Source: CAYREX01 sp964423505 (lineage in GTDB: Bacteria; Fermentibacterota; Fermentibacteria; Fermentibacterales; JCC-6). From it: DNA of 64,000 nt. The notes under the pieces were generated by a model. That model saw nothing but the letters and a program-made list of their open reading frames with translations. It was not told the DNA's origin and ran no database searches. Shown piece after piece: positions 8,744 through 17,200 of this stretch (positions within the stretch are counted from its first letter, which is position 1; each line of letters starts with the position of its first letter). A program made the position numbers and the translations under genes. The stretch spans positions 62,001 through 126,000 of the forward strand of contig CAYREX010000003.1 of assembly GCA_964423505.1 (NCBI GenBank). The letters are read 5' to 3'.

Positions 8744-9211
8744 ATGGAGATGATGATGGTACCCATGGATGCGTCGCTGCTCCGGTCCCTGTCCGGGGAC
8801 GGTACCGTGTGGCTCTGCGTCGGCAACACGCTGAAGGGTGACGACGCCGCCGGCCCGGAGCTGGGCAGACTGCTCTCGGCGGCCGGCCAGAGGGTGATCG
8901 ACGCCGGCACCACCCCGGAGAATTACGTAGGCGCCGTGGCGAGGATGGAGCCGGAGACAGTGGTGCTTGTCGATGCCGCGCATCTTGACCGCCGACCGGG
9001 CTCCTGGGAGCTCCTGGACGCCGGTGAGCTCGCCTCCGGCGGCTTCACGACACACACCCTCACGCCGACCCTGGTCATGGAGCGCCTGGAGGACGAGACC
9101 GGCGCCAGGGTGGTCATGCTGGCCATCCAGCCGGCGTCCACCCGCTTCGGCGAGCCGCTCTCCCCCCCTGTCATGCAGGCTATCGAAGAGCTCTCCCGCC
9201 TCATCACTTGA
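8744..9211 (+). CDS. Hydrogenase maturation protease (HycI/HyaD family)
   Basis: A 155-residue endopeptidase that removes the C-terminal tail of the large subunit after Ni insertion. The family N-terminal motif reads CVGNTLKGDDAAGPELG (usual form GxGNxLxxDDGxG). A central acidic residue (VLVDAAHLD) and a His in THTLTP match the Ni-sensing positions of HycI/HybD. It follows the structural genes and pairs with the tailed large subunit at 1051-2235. The start is uncertain: ATG codons at 8744, 8750, 8753, 8756 and 8765 are in frame, and GGAG at 8746-8749 would favour 8756. Confidence 0.85.
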   Translation: MEMMMVPMDASLLRSLSGDGTVWLCVGNTLKGDDAAGPELGRLLSAAGQRVIDAGTTPENYVGAVARMEPETVVLVDAAHLDRRPGSWELLDAGELASGGFTTHTLTPTLVMERLEDETGARVVMLAIQPASTRFGEPLSPPVMQAIEELSRLIT

Positions 9212-9339
9212 TTCGCGCCGCTACCTAGGGGGATTTATGGGCGGCTCGGAAGGAGGCCATGCGACTCCATGGACCGGGGAGGTGCTGGATACTATCCTAT
9301 ACTTCATGAAGTCGTAACTCGTATGGAAGGAGGGGGGAC

Positions 9340-9816
9340 ATGAGACGCTTGATGGTGCCGCTTCTGCTAGTTGCCTGCACCACGGTCATGGCCGACTGGC
9401 AGGTGCTGCTGTTCATGGAGGGTGCCGACGGTTCGGTCGAGATCCCCGGACACGAGGGCTGGGTGGCGCTGGAGTCGGTCGACCACGACATATCCGGGTT
9501 CCCTGCGGACCTGACCACCGTTCTCGACCATCCTCCCGCCGTGGAGACCGGACGCATGGATGCGGAGGAGCTGGAGGGGCGGACGGTCCTCCTGCTCACC
9601 AAGGAGCTGGACAAGTCCTCCGTTCATCTGCTGTCGGAGAGCGGACAGTTGCCCGAAGACGTGGAGCTGGTCCTGCTGACTCCCGGCGGCTCGACCTGCC
9701 TCACGCTGAACTTCCAGGGGATCAGATGGACGAGGGTCGAGGAGGTCGGAGAGGACCTCGAGGTGTACTTCACCGCCGATGCCCTGGAATGGAGGTTCTA
9801 CCCGGACGCCAGGTAG
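9340..9816 (+). CDS. Secreted Hcp-fold protein (T6SS tube-like domain)
   Basis: A 158-residue exported protein. The N-terminus is a signal peptide; it could also be a lipobox (LLVAC, Cys13). The mature part matches the Hcp/DUF796 pattern: LFMEGADGSVEIPGHEGWVA, then LLLTKELDKSSVHLLSESG (Hcp has TKxxDKASPxL) and a final strand series TLNFQGIRWTRVEEV. Hcp proteins form hexameric rings in type VI secretion, but no T6SS gene is nearby and true Hcp lacks a signal peptide. This is therefore probably a stand-alone extracytoplasmic Hcp-fold protein. GGAGGGGGG precedes the start. A 12-bp palindrome (9301-9312) lies upstream and could be an operator. Confidence 0.6.
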   Translation: MRRLMVPLLLVACTTVMADWQVLLFMEGADGSVEIPGHEGWVALESVDHDISGFPADLTTVLDHPPAVETGRMDAEELEGRTVLLLTKELDKSSVHLLSESGQLPEDVELVLLTPGGSTCLTLNFQGIRWTRVEEVGEDLEVYFTADALEWRFYPDAR

Positions 9817-9826
9817 GCCAGGAAGA

Positions 9827-9932
9827 CCGTACCGCTTATGGGTTTATGAAGAATCCGGCAGTAATTGTGATATGTCCGGGTAAGTAGTTCATATTTATCC
9901 CCGTATTCTTCATAAACCCATAAGCGGTACGG
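9827..9932. repeat. Perfect 28-bp inverted repeat with 50-bp spacer
   Basis: Positions 9827-9854 and 9905-9932 are exact reverse complements. The element is AT-richer than its surroundings and lies between convergent genes (Hcp-like and hypB). It could act as a bidirectional terminator or be a small MITE-like insertion; no target duplication was recognised and no second copy was seen in the window. Confidence 0.85.
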
Positions 9933-9945
9933 GCCGATGTACGGG

Positions 9946-10614
9946 TTACGTGGAGGTCCTGCTGCGGATGTAGGCGAGGAAGTCGTCCATGCCCTCGCCG
10001 GTCCTGGCCGACAGCAGGAATACATCGACTTCCGGGCTGAGGCTTCGGCACTCGTCGACCGCCCTCTCCACGTCGAAGTCCAGGTGCGGCAGAAGGTCCA
10101 CCTTGCTCACCACCAGCGCAGCGATGCGGCTGAAGAGCGAGGGGTACTTCAGTACCTTGTCGTCACCCTCCGGGACCGAGAGAAGGCCTATCTTCATCTC
10201 CTCCCCCAGGTCGTAGGTGCTGGGGCATATCAGGTTTCCCACGTTCTCTATGACGAGCAGCTCCACCGGCGGGTTGGCGGGACGGAGGGCCCTGATGGCC
10301 TTCCCCACGGCCTCCGCGTCCAGGTGGCAGGCACCGCCGGTCTCTATCTGGTGGGCAACCGCTCCGGCGCGCTCTATCCTCTCCGCGTCCCTCCTGGTCT
10401 TCACGTCACCCTCGATGACCGCCATGGAGCCGCCCAGCTCCCGGGCCATCGCCTCCAGAAGCGTAGTCTTGCCGGCGCCCGGGGAGCTTATGAGGTTGAC
10501 CGAGTAGACCCCGGCCGAGCGGAGCAGCTCACGGTTCTCCGCCGCCAGTCGGTCGTTCCTGCCCAGCACGCGCTTCTGTATCCTCACCCTGCCCGGTGGT
10601 CTCCTTCGAGCCAT
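9946..10614 (-). CDS. hypB: Hydrogenase maturation GTPase HypB
   Basis: A 222-residue SIMIBI GTPase that drives nickel insertion into the large subunit together with HypA. The Walker A motif is SSPGAGKTTLLE (about residues 43-54), with EGDVKTRRDAER, ENVGNLICPS (containing the metal-binding Cys of the G domain) and SKVDLLP (the NKxD-equivalent). It lacks the His-rich N-terminal nickel-storage stretch found in some HypBs. Its 5' end overlaps the 3' end of hypA by 86 bp in another frame. It is transcribed away from hypF. Confidence 0.95.
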   Translation of the reverse strand: MARRRPPGRVRIQKRVLGRNDRLAAENRELLRSAGVYSVNLISSPGAGKTTLLEAMARELGGSMAVIEGDVKTRRDAERIERAGAVAHQIETGGACHLDAEAVGKAIRALRPANPPVELLVIENVGNLICPSTYDLGEEMKIGLLSVPEGDDKVLKYPSLFSRIAALVVSKVDLLPHLDFDVERAVDECRSLSPEVDVFLLSARTGEGMDDFLAYIRSRTST

Positions 10615-10978
10615 CGCCTTCTTCCTCCCGGTCGTCTTCCTCTTCGTCCAGCTCCACGCTGTCCACGCACAGCTCGTCTCCAGAGGTTATCCTCCTCATG
10701 AGGGAGCCGCACGAGGGGCAGCCGTCGTAGAAGTCCCTCGCCTCGTATCCGGCGCCGCATTCCCTGCACACCAGCCTCGCCGCAGGCTCGTCTATCCTCA
10801 GCTCCGGCTCCCCGAGGCCACTCTCTGAGGCGACCTCCCCGAAGCAGAAGCGGAGGGCGTCGGCGCTGACCCCGGAGAGGGGCCCCACCGTGATGTTCAC
10901 GGCGCTCAGACGCCTGGGCCCCTCCAGGGCACCTACTATCATCCTCACCATGTCGGTAGCGATTGAGAGCTCGTGCAA
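10529..10978 (-). CDS. hypA: Hydrogenase nickel-insertion protein HypA with acidic C-terminal extension
   Basis: A 149-residue protein. Assuming the TTG start at 10978, the N-terminus reads (M)HELSIATDMV, with His2 and Glu3 as the nickel ligands of HypA. The zinc site CRECG...CPSCGS is intact. A usual HypA ends about residue 115; this one continues with a Glu/Asp-rich tail (DEEEDDREEE and beyond) that runs out of frame into hypB. The open frame extends far upstream, but those codons overlap hypF antisense and are not HypA. The hypA-hypB pair is divergent from hypF across about 115 bp. Confidence 0.9.
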   Translation of the reverse strand: MHELSIATDMVRMIVGALEGPRRLSAVNITVGPLSGVSADALRFCFGEVASESGLGEPELRIDEPAARLVCRECGAGYEARDFYDGCPSCGSLMRRITSGDELCVDSVELDEEEDDREEEGDGSKETTGQGEDTEARAGQERPTGGGEP

Positions 10979-11009
10979 ACCGGCTCCCGTCCGTGCTGCC
11001 GGTGCGTCT

Positions 11010-11038
11010 TTGTTCGGAACCAAACGCCGACGCATAAT
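11010..11038 (+). promoter_or_regulatory. Sigma-70-like promoter candidate for hypFCDE
   Basis: TTGTTC (11010-11015), a 17-bp spacer and CATAAT (11033-11038) lie 55 bp before the hypF start, in the hypA/hypF divergent region. It is the only locally AT-rich stretch here. The reverse strand has TATATT/TATTAT that could serve hypA, without a clear -35. Confidence 0.45.
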
Positions 11039-11092
11039 ATACCCTCTGTGAGGGCGGTCCCGTACTGGCAGGTAACCGGCGGAGGCATGCGG

Positions 11093-13384
11093 ATGGAGCT
11101 TGCGAGGGTCATCGTGCAGGTGAGAGGCGCGGTTCAGGGCGTCGGCTTCAGGCCGTTCGTCTACCGCCTGGCCACCGGCATGGGCCTGCGGGGGACCGTT
11201 CGCAACACTTCCCTGGGAGCGGAGATCGACCTGGAGGGCGACCGGGCGAGGATAGACCGCTTCATGGAGCGGCTCGGCGCGGAGCTCCCTCCCCTGGCCA
11301 GCGTCTCCGGCCTGAGCGCCGAGAGTGCCGAGCCGGAGGGTCGCGAGAGCTTCACCATCGCGGAGAGCGGAGGCTCCGGAGCGCTCGCAGCCCATGTGCT
11401 CCCGGATGTGGCGACCTGTCCCGACTGCCTCTCGGAGGTAATGGACCCCGGCGACAGGAGGTACCGCTACCCGTTCACCAACTGCACCAACTGCGGACCG
11501 CGGTACACCATCGTGCGCTCCCTGCCCTACGACAGGCCGAACACCACCATGGAGGGCTTCCGCATGTGCCCGGAGTGCAGGAGGGAGTACGGTGACCCCA
11601 TGGACAGGCGCTTCCACGCACAGCCCAACGCCTGCCCCGCCTGCGGCCCCGTACTGGCGCTCCTGGACCCGGCCGGCGAGACCCTCGCCAGAGGGAACGA
11701 CGCCATGGAGCGGACCGCGGCGGCGCTCCTCTCCGGCGGGACCGCTGCGGTGAAGGGCCTCGGCGGCTTCCACCTGGTCTGCCTTGCCTGCTCGGAGGAG
11801 GCGGTCGGCTCGCTCCGGAGGGCCAAGGGCAGGGGCGACAAGCCCTTCGCGGTGATGTTCCCCTCGCGGGAGTCGGTAGAGCGGCACTGCCTGGTCTCGA
11901 GGGAGGAGGGGGAGCTGCTCGCCTCTCCGCAGGCCCCCATCGTCCTCCTGCGCCGGAGGAGCTCGGAAGAGGGGGAGCGGCTGGCCCGGGCCGTGGCGCC
12001 GGACAATCCGATGGTCGGCGCCATGCTGCCCTACACGCCGCTCCACCACATCCTCCTGGGGGACCTGGGCGCACCGGTCGTGGCCACCAGCGGCAATCTC
12101 TCAGAGGAGCCCATCTGCACCTCGGCCGGGGAGGCACTCGAGCGCCTCCGGGGAATGGCGCAGCTCTTCCTGACCCACGATAGGCCGATAGCAAGGCACG
12201 TGGACGACTCGGTGGCCAGGGTCACCGAGGTCGGCCCGACCCTCCTAAGGAGGGCCAGGGGATACGCGCCGCTGCCGGTCCCGGCACCTGAAGACACGGG
12301 ACGGCTCCTGGCGGTCGGGGGCCACCTGAAGAGCACCGTATCCTTCTCCATAGGGCGTGACATCTTCACCAGCCAGCACGTGGGGGACCTGGGCACACCA
12401 CGGTCGCTCGCCGCCCTGGACCGTGTGATAGAGGACGTCACCGGCCTCTGGGGCGCCGGACCGGAGCTGGTGGCCCTGGACATGCACCCGGACTACTCGT
12501 CCAGGCAGAGGGCTTTGGCAACCGGGCTGCCGCGCCGCGAGGTGCAGCACCACGTCGCCCACGTCGCCTCGTGCATGCTGGACGCAGGCGCCGAGCCGCC
12601 TCTGCTGGGAGTCTCCTGGGACGGAACCGGTTACGGCCCTGACGGTACGGTCTGGGGCGGAGAGCTGATATCGATCGCGGAGGGCCGGACGATCAGGGCC
12701 GGTCACCTCCGCACGTTCCCCCTGCCCGGTGGGGAGAGGGCCGCGAGGGAGCCGCGCAGGAGCGCCCTGGGCCTGCTCAGCGAAGCGGGCATGGAGCCTC
12801 CGCCGCTCCTGTCGGAGGCCTTCACGGAGGGAGAGATGGAGACGCTCCGCCGCATGCTGGGCAGCGGCGTCGGATGCGTCCGCACCTCCAGCATGGGGAG
12901 GCTCTTCGACGCGGTTGCCTCCCTCTGCGGACTGAGGCAGGTTATCACCTTCGAGGGGGAGGCCGCCATGCTCCTCGAGCATGCCGCAGGTACCTGCGGG
13001 GGAGTAGACGACCCGCCCTACGGGGCGGCGCTGACCGGGGGAGAGGGAGGCGCGCTCGTGATGGACTGGGAGCCGCTCCTGCGGGGGGTGATGCGCGACC
13101 TTGCGTCGGGCCTGGAGGTCGGGAGGGTGTCCGCGCGCTTCCACCGGACCCTGGCCCGCTGGGTCCTGGAGGCGGCCCTGGCTCTCGACCTCGACCGGGT
13201 CGCCCTCACGGGCGGCTGCTTCCAGAACGCAAGGCTCCTCTCGGAGACGGTCCGGCTGCTGCGCGGCGCCGGTCTGCAGCCGCTGCTGCACCGGAGGATA
13301 CCGCCCAACGACGGCGGCATCGCCCCCGGCCAGCTGTACGCTGCGGCCTTCCTGGAGCCGCTCTCCATGCCCGGCGGGAGGTAG
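11093..13384 (+). CDS. hypF: Carbamoyltransferase HypF
   Basis: A 763-residue enzyme that turns carbamoyl phosphate into the thiocarboxamide on HypE, the source of the CN ligands of the NiFe site. Domains in order: acylphosphatase (VRGAVQGVGFRPFVYRLA), two zinc-finger pairs (CPDC...CTNC and CPEC...CPAC), a YrdC-like domain (VKGLGGFHLVC, GDKPFAVM, SGNLSEEP), and a Kae1/O-carbamoyltransferase domain (HHVAHVASCML, DGTGYGPDGTVWGGE, FEGEAAMLLE, TGGCFQNARLL). GGAGG lies 7 bases before ATG 11093; an in-frame ATG at 11087 is too close to it, and codons back to 10973 overlap hypA. Confidence 0.95.
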   Translation: MELARVIVQVRGAVQGVGFRPFVYRLATGMGLRGTVRNTSLGAEIDLEGDRARIDRFMERLGAELPPLASVSGLSAESAEPEGRESFTIAESGGSGALAAHVLPDVATCPDCLSEVMDPGDRRYRYPFTNCTNCGPRYTIVRSLPYDRPNTTMEGFRMCPECRREYGDPMDRRFHAQPNACPACGPVLALLDPAGETLARGNDAMERTAAALLSGGTAAVKGLGGFHLVCLACSEEAVGSLRRAKGRGDKPFAVMFPSRESVERHCLVSREEGELLASPQAPIVLLRRRSSEEGERLARAVAPDNPMVGAMLPYTPLHHILLGDLGAPVVATSGNLSEEPICTSAGEALERLRGMAQLFLTHDRPIARHVDDSVARVTEVGPTLLRRARGYAPLPVPAPEDTGRLLAVGGHLKSTVSFSIGRDIFTSQHVGDLGTPRSLAALDRVIEDVTGLWGAGPELVALDMHPDYSSRQRALATGLPRREVQHHVAHVASCMLDAGAEPPLLGVSWDGTGYGPDGTVWGGELISIAEGRTIRAGHLRTFPLPGGERAAREPRRSALGLLSEAGMEPPPLLSEAFTEGEMETLRRMLGSGVGCVRTSSMGRLFDAVASLCGLRQVITFEGEAAMLLEHAAGTCGGVDDPPYGAALTGGEGGALVMDWEPLLRGVMRDLASGLEVGRVSARFHRTLARWVLEAALALDLDRVALTGGCFQNARLLSETVRLLRGAGLQPLLHRRIPPNDGGIAPGQLYAAAFLEPLSMPGGR

Positions 13385-13387
13385 GGC

Positions 13388-13651
13388 ATGTGTCTGGGCG
13401 TCCCCGGCAGGATAGAGTCCATCCAGGGGGATGACCCCGTCTTCAGGACCGGCACGGTGAGCTTCGGCGGGACGCTGCGCGAGGTTAGCCTGGCGGGCGT
13501 TCCCGCCGCCCGGGAGGGGGACTGGGTGGTGGTGCACGCCGGGTTCGCCCTGAACGTGCTGAGGGAGGAGGAGGCCGAGGAGGTCTTCGACTACCTGCGC
13601 AGGATAAGCGAGATGGGCAGCGAGGAGCTGGGCGACGGGAGCCCGGATTGA
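13388..13651 (+). CDS. hypC: Hydrogenase assembly chaperone HypC
   Basis: An 87-residue HypC/HupF protein beginning MCLGVPG, where Cys2 binds the Fe(CN)2CO unit with HypD and later the large subunit. The usual length is 75-90 residues. It starts 3 bases after hypF and its stop overlaps the hypD start. Confidence 0.95.
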   Translation: MCLGVPGRIESIQGDDPVFRTGTVSFGGTLREVSLAGVPAAREGDWVVVHAGFALNVLREEEAEEVFDYLRRISEMGSEELGDGSPD

Positions 13652-14748
13652 GGTTCGTCAGCGAGTACCGGGACGCCGGGGCTGCCCGTGCGCTCGCGGA
13701 TGCCATCGCAGCCGACTGCAGGGGCGAGTGGTCGGTGATGGAGGTTTGCGGCGGCCAGACCCATGCCATAATGCGGTTCGGGATAGACCGGATGCTCCCG
13801 GACGGCCTCAGGCTCGTGCACGGGCCGGGCTGCCCGGTCTGCGTGACTCCCGTCGGCCTCATCGACGCAGCCATCGGGATGGCCTCGCTCCCCGATGTCA
13901 TCCTCTGCTCCTTCGGCGACATGATGCGGGTCCCGGGAAGCGGGAGGGACCTGCTGGGCGCGAGGGCCTCCGGCGCAGACGTCAGGATGGTCTACTCCCC
14001 TCTGGACGCTGTCTCCATCGCCGCCGGCAACCGGGAGAGGCAGGTGGTCTTCTTCGCCGTCGGCTTCGAGACCACGGCTCCGGTCACCGCGGCCGCGGTG
14101 CTCAGGGCGGAGGCCATGGGCCTGGACAACTTCACCCTCCTCCCCGCGCACGTGCTGGTGCTCCCCGCCATGGAGGCGGTGCTGGGCATGCCCGGCACGG
14201 AGATAGAGGGATTCCTGGCCGCCGGCCACGTCTGCACCGTAACCGGCTACGAGGATTACGGGCCGCTGGCTCGGGACCATGGCGTACCTGTGGTGGTGAC
14301 CGGCTTCGAGCCGCTGGACATCCTCGAGGGCCTGCACATGTGCGTGAGGATGCTGGAGGAGGGCACCCCGGAGGTCCGGAACCAGTACAGGCGATCGGTG
14401 ACCCGGGAGGGGAACCGGGCGGCGAGGGCAATCGTCGAGAGGGTCTTCAGGGTGACCGACAGGAGCTGGAGGGGCATGGGCACCATTCCGCGGAGCGGCC
14501 TTTCGCTCTCCGGTGACTACGCCGGGTACGACGCCGCCGCCAGGTTCGGCATCGAGCCGGAGGCGGGCGAGGACGCCGGCGAATGCATGGCCGGTCTGGT
14601 CCTCACCGGCAGGGCCTCCCCGGACGAGTGTCCCGCCTTCGGCGCCGGGTGCACGCCGGAGCACCCGCTGGGCGCTCCGATGGTCTCCTCGGAGGGCGCC
14701 TGCGCCGCCTACCACCGGTACGGGCGCGGCGGGCAGGTGCCGGGATGA
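13648..14748 (+). CDS. hypD: Hydrogenase Fe-ligand assembly protein HypD
   Basis: A 366-residue HypD, the scaffold on which CN and CO are attached to iron. Family motifs include MEVCGGQTHAIMRFG, HGPGCPVCVTP, FFAVGFETTAPVTA and GNRAARAI, plus the C-terminal Cys cluster ECMAGLVLTG...CPAFG.GCTP that holds the 4Fe-4S cluster. The start is TTG at 13648, overlapping the hypC stop (TTGA); its stop overlaps the hypE start (ATGA). Confidence 0.95.
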   Translation: MRFVSEYRDAGAARALADAIAADCRGEWSVMEVCGGQTHAIMRFGIDRMLPDGLRLVHGPGCPVCVTPVGLIDAAIGMASLPDVILCSFGDMMRVPGSGRDLLGARASGADVRMVYSPLDAVSIAAGNRERQVVFFAVGFETTAPVTAAAVLRAEAMGLDNFTLLPAHVLVLPAMEAVLGMPGTEIEGFLAAGHVCTVTGYEDYGPLARDHGVPVVVTGFEPLDILEGLHMCVRMLEEGTPEVRNQYRRSVTREGNRAARAIVERVFRVTDRSWRGMGTIPRSGLSLSGDYAGYDAAARFGIEPEAGEDAGECMAGLVLTGRASPDECPAFGAGCTPEHPLGAPMVSSEGACAAYHRYGRGGQVPG

Positions 14749-15788
14749 GCGGCCTCCCCGAGTGCCCCCTGCCCCTCTCCGACTACCCGGAGGTCACCAT
14801 GGCCCACGGCGGCGGGGGCAGGCTGATGCACCGGCTGGTGGAGGAGCTCTTCCTCTCCGTGTTCGGCGCCCCCCCGCCGGGCGCCCGCGCGGACGCCGCC
14901 ACCCTGGACCTCCCCGGTCGCCGTCTGGCCATGACCACCGACGCCCACGTTGTGTCGCCGCTCTTCTTCCCCGGCGGCGACATCGGCTCCCTCTCCGTCC
15001 ACGGGACGGTGAACGACCTGGCGGTCAGCGGCGCGAGGCCGCTCTGGCTCAGCGCGGGCTTCGTCCTGGAGGAGGGGCTGCCGATGGAGACCCTCTGGCG
15101 GGTGGTCCTCTCCATGGGCCGGGCTGCGGAGGAATCCGGGGTGTCGGTGGTCACGGGGGATACAAAGGTCGTGGAGCGGGGAAAGGCCGACGGCCTCTAC
15201 ATCACCACCACCGGCGTGGGCGCTCCCCTCTCCGCCCGTCCGCCCATCCCCGACCGCATCGAGCCGGGAGATGCCATAATCGTCAGCGGAGACCTGGGGA
15301 GGCACGGCATAGCGGTGCTCTCCGCCAGGGAGGGGATGGACCTGGCCCCGTCTCTGGCCAGCGACCTGGCCCCTCTGGCAGATGTGGTGGCCGCACTCTA
15401 CGGGGCCGGTCTGGAGCCGCACTGCATGCGGGACCTGACCCGGGGCGGCCTGGCCTCAGGCCTCCACGAGACCGTTGGTGCGGCCGGTCTCTCGGCACTT
15501 GTCCACGAGGAGCTCGTACCGGTGAGGGAGGGCGTAGCCGGAGCCTGCGAGATACTCGGGCTGGACCCGGTCTACCTGCCGAACGAGGGGAGGCTCGTCC
15601 TCTTCCTGCCGGAGCGGGACGCCGGGCGGGCCCTGTCGGTGATGTCCGGGTTCCCCGTATGCGAGCGGGCGGCAGTCGTCGGCGACGTCGGGGAGCCGGG
15701 CGCTGCCTCGGTGGTTATGAGGACGGTCATAGGGTCTGACAGGGTGTTGGACATGCTGAGCGGGGAGCAGCTCCCCCGCATATGCTAG
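14745..15788 (+). CDS. hypE: Hydrogenase maturation protein HypE
   Basis: A 347-residue PurM-like ATPase that dehydrates the carbamoyl group on its C-terminal Cys to a thiocyanate. The essential C-terminus PRIC is present. N-terminal MAHGGGGRLMHRL and the ATP-binding stretch GDIGSLSVHGTVNDLAVSGA are typical. An open frame reaches back to 14583, inside hypD, but the ATG at 14745 overlaps the hypD stop and gives the standard N-terminus. It is the last gene of the hypFCDE operon; a convergent kinase gene ends 2 bases beyond. Confidence 0.95.
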   Translation: MSGLPECPLPLSDYPEVTMAHGGGGRLMHRLVEELFLSVFGAPPPGARADAATLDLPGRRLAMTTDAHVVSPLFFPGGDIGSLSVHGTVNDLAVSGARPLWLSAGFVLEEGLPMETLWRVVLSMGRAAEESGVSVVTGDTKVVERGKADGLYITTTGVGAPLSARPPIPDRIEPGDAIIVSGDLGRHGIAVLSAREGMDLAPSLASDLAPLADVVAALYGAGLEPHCMRDLTRGGLASGLHETVGAAGLSALVHEELVPVREGVAGACEILGLDPVYLPNEGRLVLFLPERDAGRALSVMSGFPVCERAAVVGDVGEPGAASVVMRTVIGSDRVLDMLSGEQLPRIC

Positions 15789-15789
15789 A

Positions 15790-16983
15790 CTAGGGTCCGG
15801 AAGGCGGCTCCAGCCTTCGGGCCAGCTTCACCGAGGGCTCCTCGTCCCGGCCGCAGCAGGGCAGCTCGAAGGCGAAGACGCTTCCCTTCTCCGGCTCGCT
15901 ATGCACGGAGACCCTGCCGCCGTGCATGTCCACGATCCGCTTCACTATGGAGAGGCCGAGCCCGATCCCGGGGACCTTCTCCCCGGACCACTGCTTCCGC
16001 TTTATCCTGGAGAACTCCCGGAAGAGCAGCTTCTGGTCCTCCTCGGAGACGCCTATGCCGGTGTCCTCGACCTCGACCCTCACCAGTGACTCGCCGGGCA
16101 GGACCCGTACGCATATCTGGCCGCCGTCCGGGGTGTACTTGATAGCGTTGGATACGAGGTTGGAGACCACCTCCACGAGGAGCCTCTCCACCCCCATGAC
16201 CACCGGCACCTCCTCCGGCACTTCGCAGGCGAGCGAGTGGCCCTTTCGACCCGAGAGGTCGCGGTGGGCCTCCACCGCCTTGCGGGCCACGCTGCCCAGA
16301 TCCACGGGGCCAGCGTGCTTCCTGACCTGCGATGTGTCCTCCAGGGCGGCGAAGAACTGGAAGTCGCGCAGGAACGATGTGGCCTCGTCCAGCCTGTCGT
16401 GCATCCTCTCCACCAGGTGGGCCTCCCTCTCGTCCAGCTTTTCGCCGGAGAGGGTCTCCAGGCTGTGGAGGAGCATCTTCGTGGCGGATATGGGCGACTT
16501 GAGGTCGTGTACGGCTATGTGGAGGAAGTCCCGCCGGAGCTTGGAGAGCTCCCGGAGTGAGGCGTTGGTCTTGCGGAGACGCTCCTCCCGGTCCCGGAGG
16601 GCCGCCTGGGTCATCATCACCTTCCTGCTCAGCTCCCCGACCACGGCGGCCATGACCAGGAAGAAGGCTATCCGCGCCAGGTCCGCCCACAGCGGGCCCT
16701 CGTAGGTATGGAAGAGCCGGAATGCCAGGATCTCGCATCCCAGGACTGCGGCGACCAGGATGGCCCTCCTGCCCCACCATATGCCGCTTATGACTATGGA
16801 GATGTAGGCGAAGTGGGTGTAGGCTATGCTTATGCCGAGTACCAGGTGGAAGTAGGTGCCGAGGGCCATGTAGGCCAGGACCAGAGCGCCGACGATGAAC
16901 AGCCGGGCGCGCCTGCTCCTTATCGCCCCGAGCAGCTCCACCCCCTCGCGGCGGCTCTCGCCCGGCTCCTCGGTAAGCTTCAG
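15790..16983 (-). CDS. Membrane sensor histidine kinase
   Basis: A protein of about 397 residues with four membrane helices (about residues 27-117), a short coiled coil, a HisKA domain with the phospho-acceptor His159 in IAVHDLKSP, and an HATPase domain with N box NLVSNAIKYTPDGG, G1 VEDTGIGVSEED, F box LFREFSRI and G2 GIGLGLSIVKRIVDMHGG. The sensor part resembles MASE-type helix bundles without a periplasmic domain. No response regulator is adjacent; the HD-GYP protein is divergent. Start: a CTG at 16983 has a perfect GGAGG 7 bases upstream; a GTG at 16941 is the next conventional option. The frame is open to 17160 without a good start. Confidence 0.88.
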   Translation of the reverse strand: MKLTEEPGESRREGVELLGAIRSRRARLFIVGALVLAYMALGTYFHLVLGISIAYTHFAYISIVISGIWWGRRAILVAAVLGCEILAFRLFHTYEGPLWADLARIAFFLVMAAVVGELSRKVMMTQAALRDREERLRKTNASLRELSKLRRDFLHIAVHDLKSPISATKMLLHSLETLSGEKLDEREAHLVERMHDRLDEATSFLRDFQFFAALEDTSQVRKHAGPVDLGSVARKAVEAHRDLSGRKGHSLACEVPEEVPVVMGVERLLVEVVSNLVSNAIKYTPDGGQICVRVLPGESLVRVEVEDTGIGVSEEDQKLLFREFSRIKRKQWSGEKVPGIGLGLSIVKRIVDMHGGRVSVHSEPEKGSVFAFELPCCGRDEEPSVKLARRLEPPSGP

Positions 16984-17200
16984 CTCGGCACCTCCGCTCC
17001 TGCGTCCGCATCCGTTCTTATAAGACTTGAAAATACCCCTCCCGCCCCGGCCTTGTCCAGCACCGGACGCTGCTTCCGGCGGTCGGGGGTAGTCGTCAGG
17101 GGTGCCGGTGGTTATCCTCTCGATGACGGTCGGACGCCGTGGCCATCCCCGGTGCGGCATGGCGCGTCAGCTTCCATGAAGGGGAGAGGACCGGACGCTC

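Noticed and set aside
9340..9816. Part of a type VI secretion system
   Set aside because: Only a single Hcp-fold protein with a signal peptide is present; no sheath, baseplate or VgrG gene lies within the window.
10973..11092. N-terminal extension of HypF from 10973
   Set aside because: It overlaps the hypA start and the promoter region, and the GGAGG site fits ATG 11093, which gives the normal HypF N-terminus.
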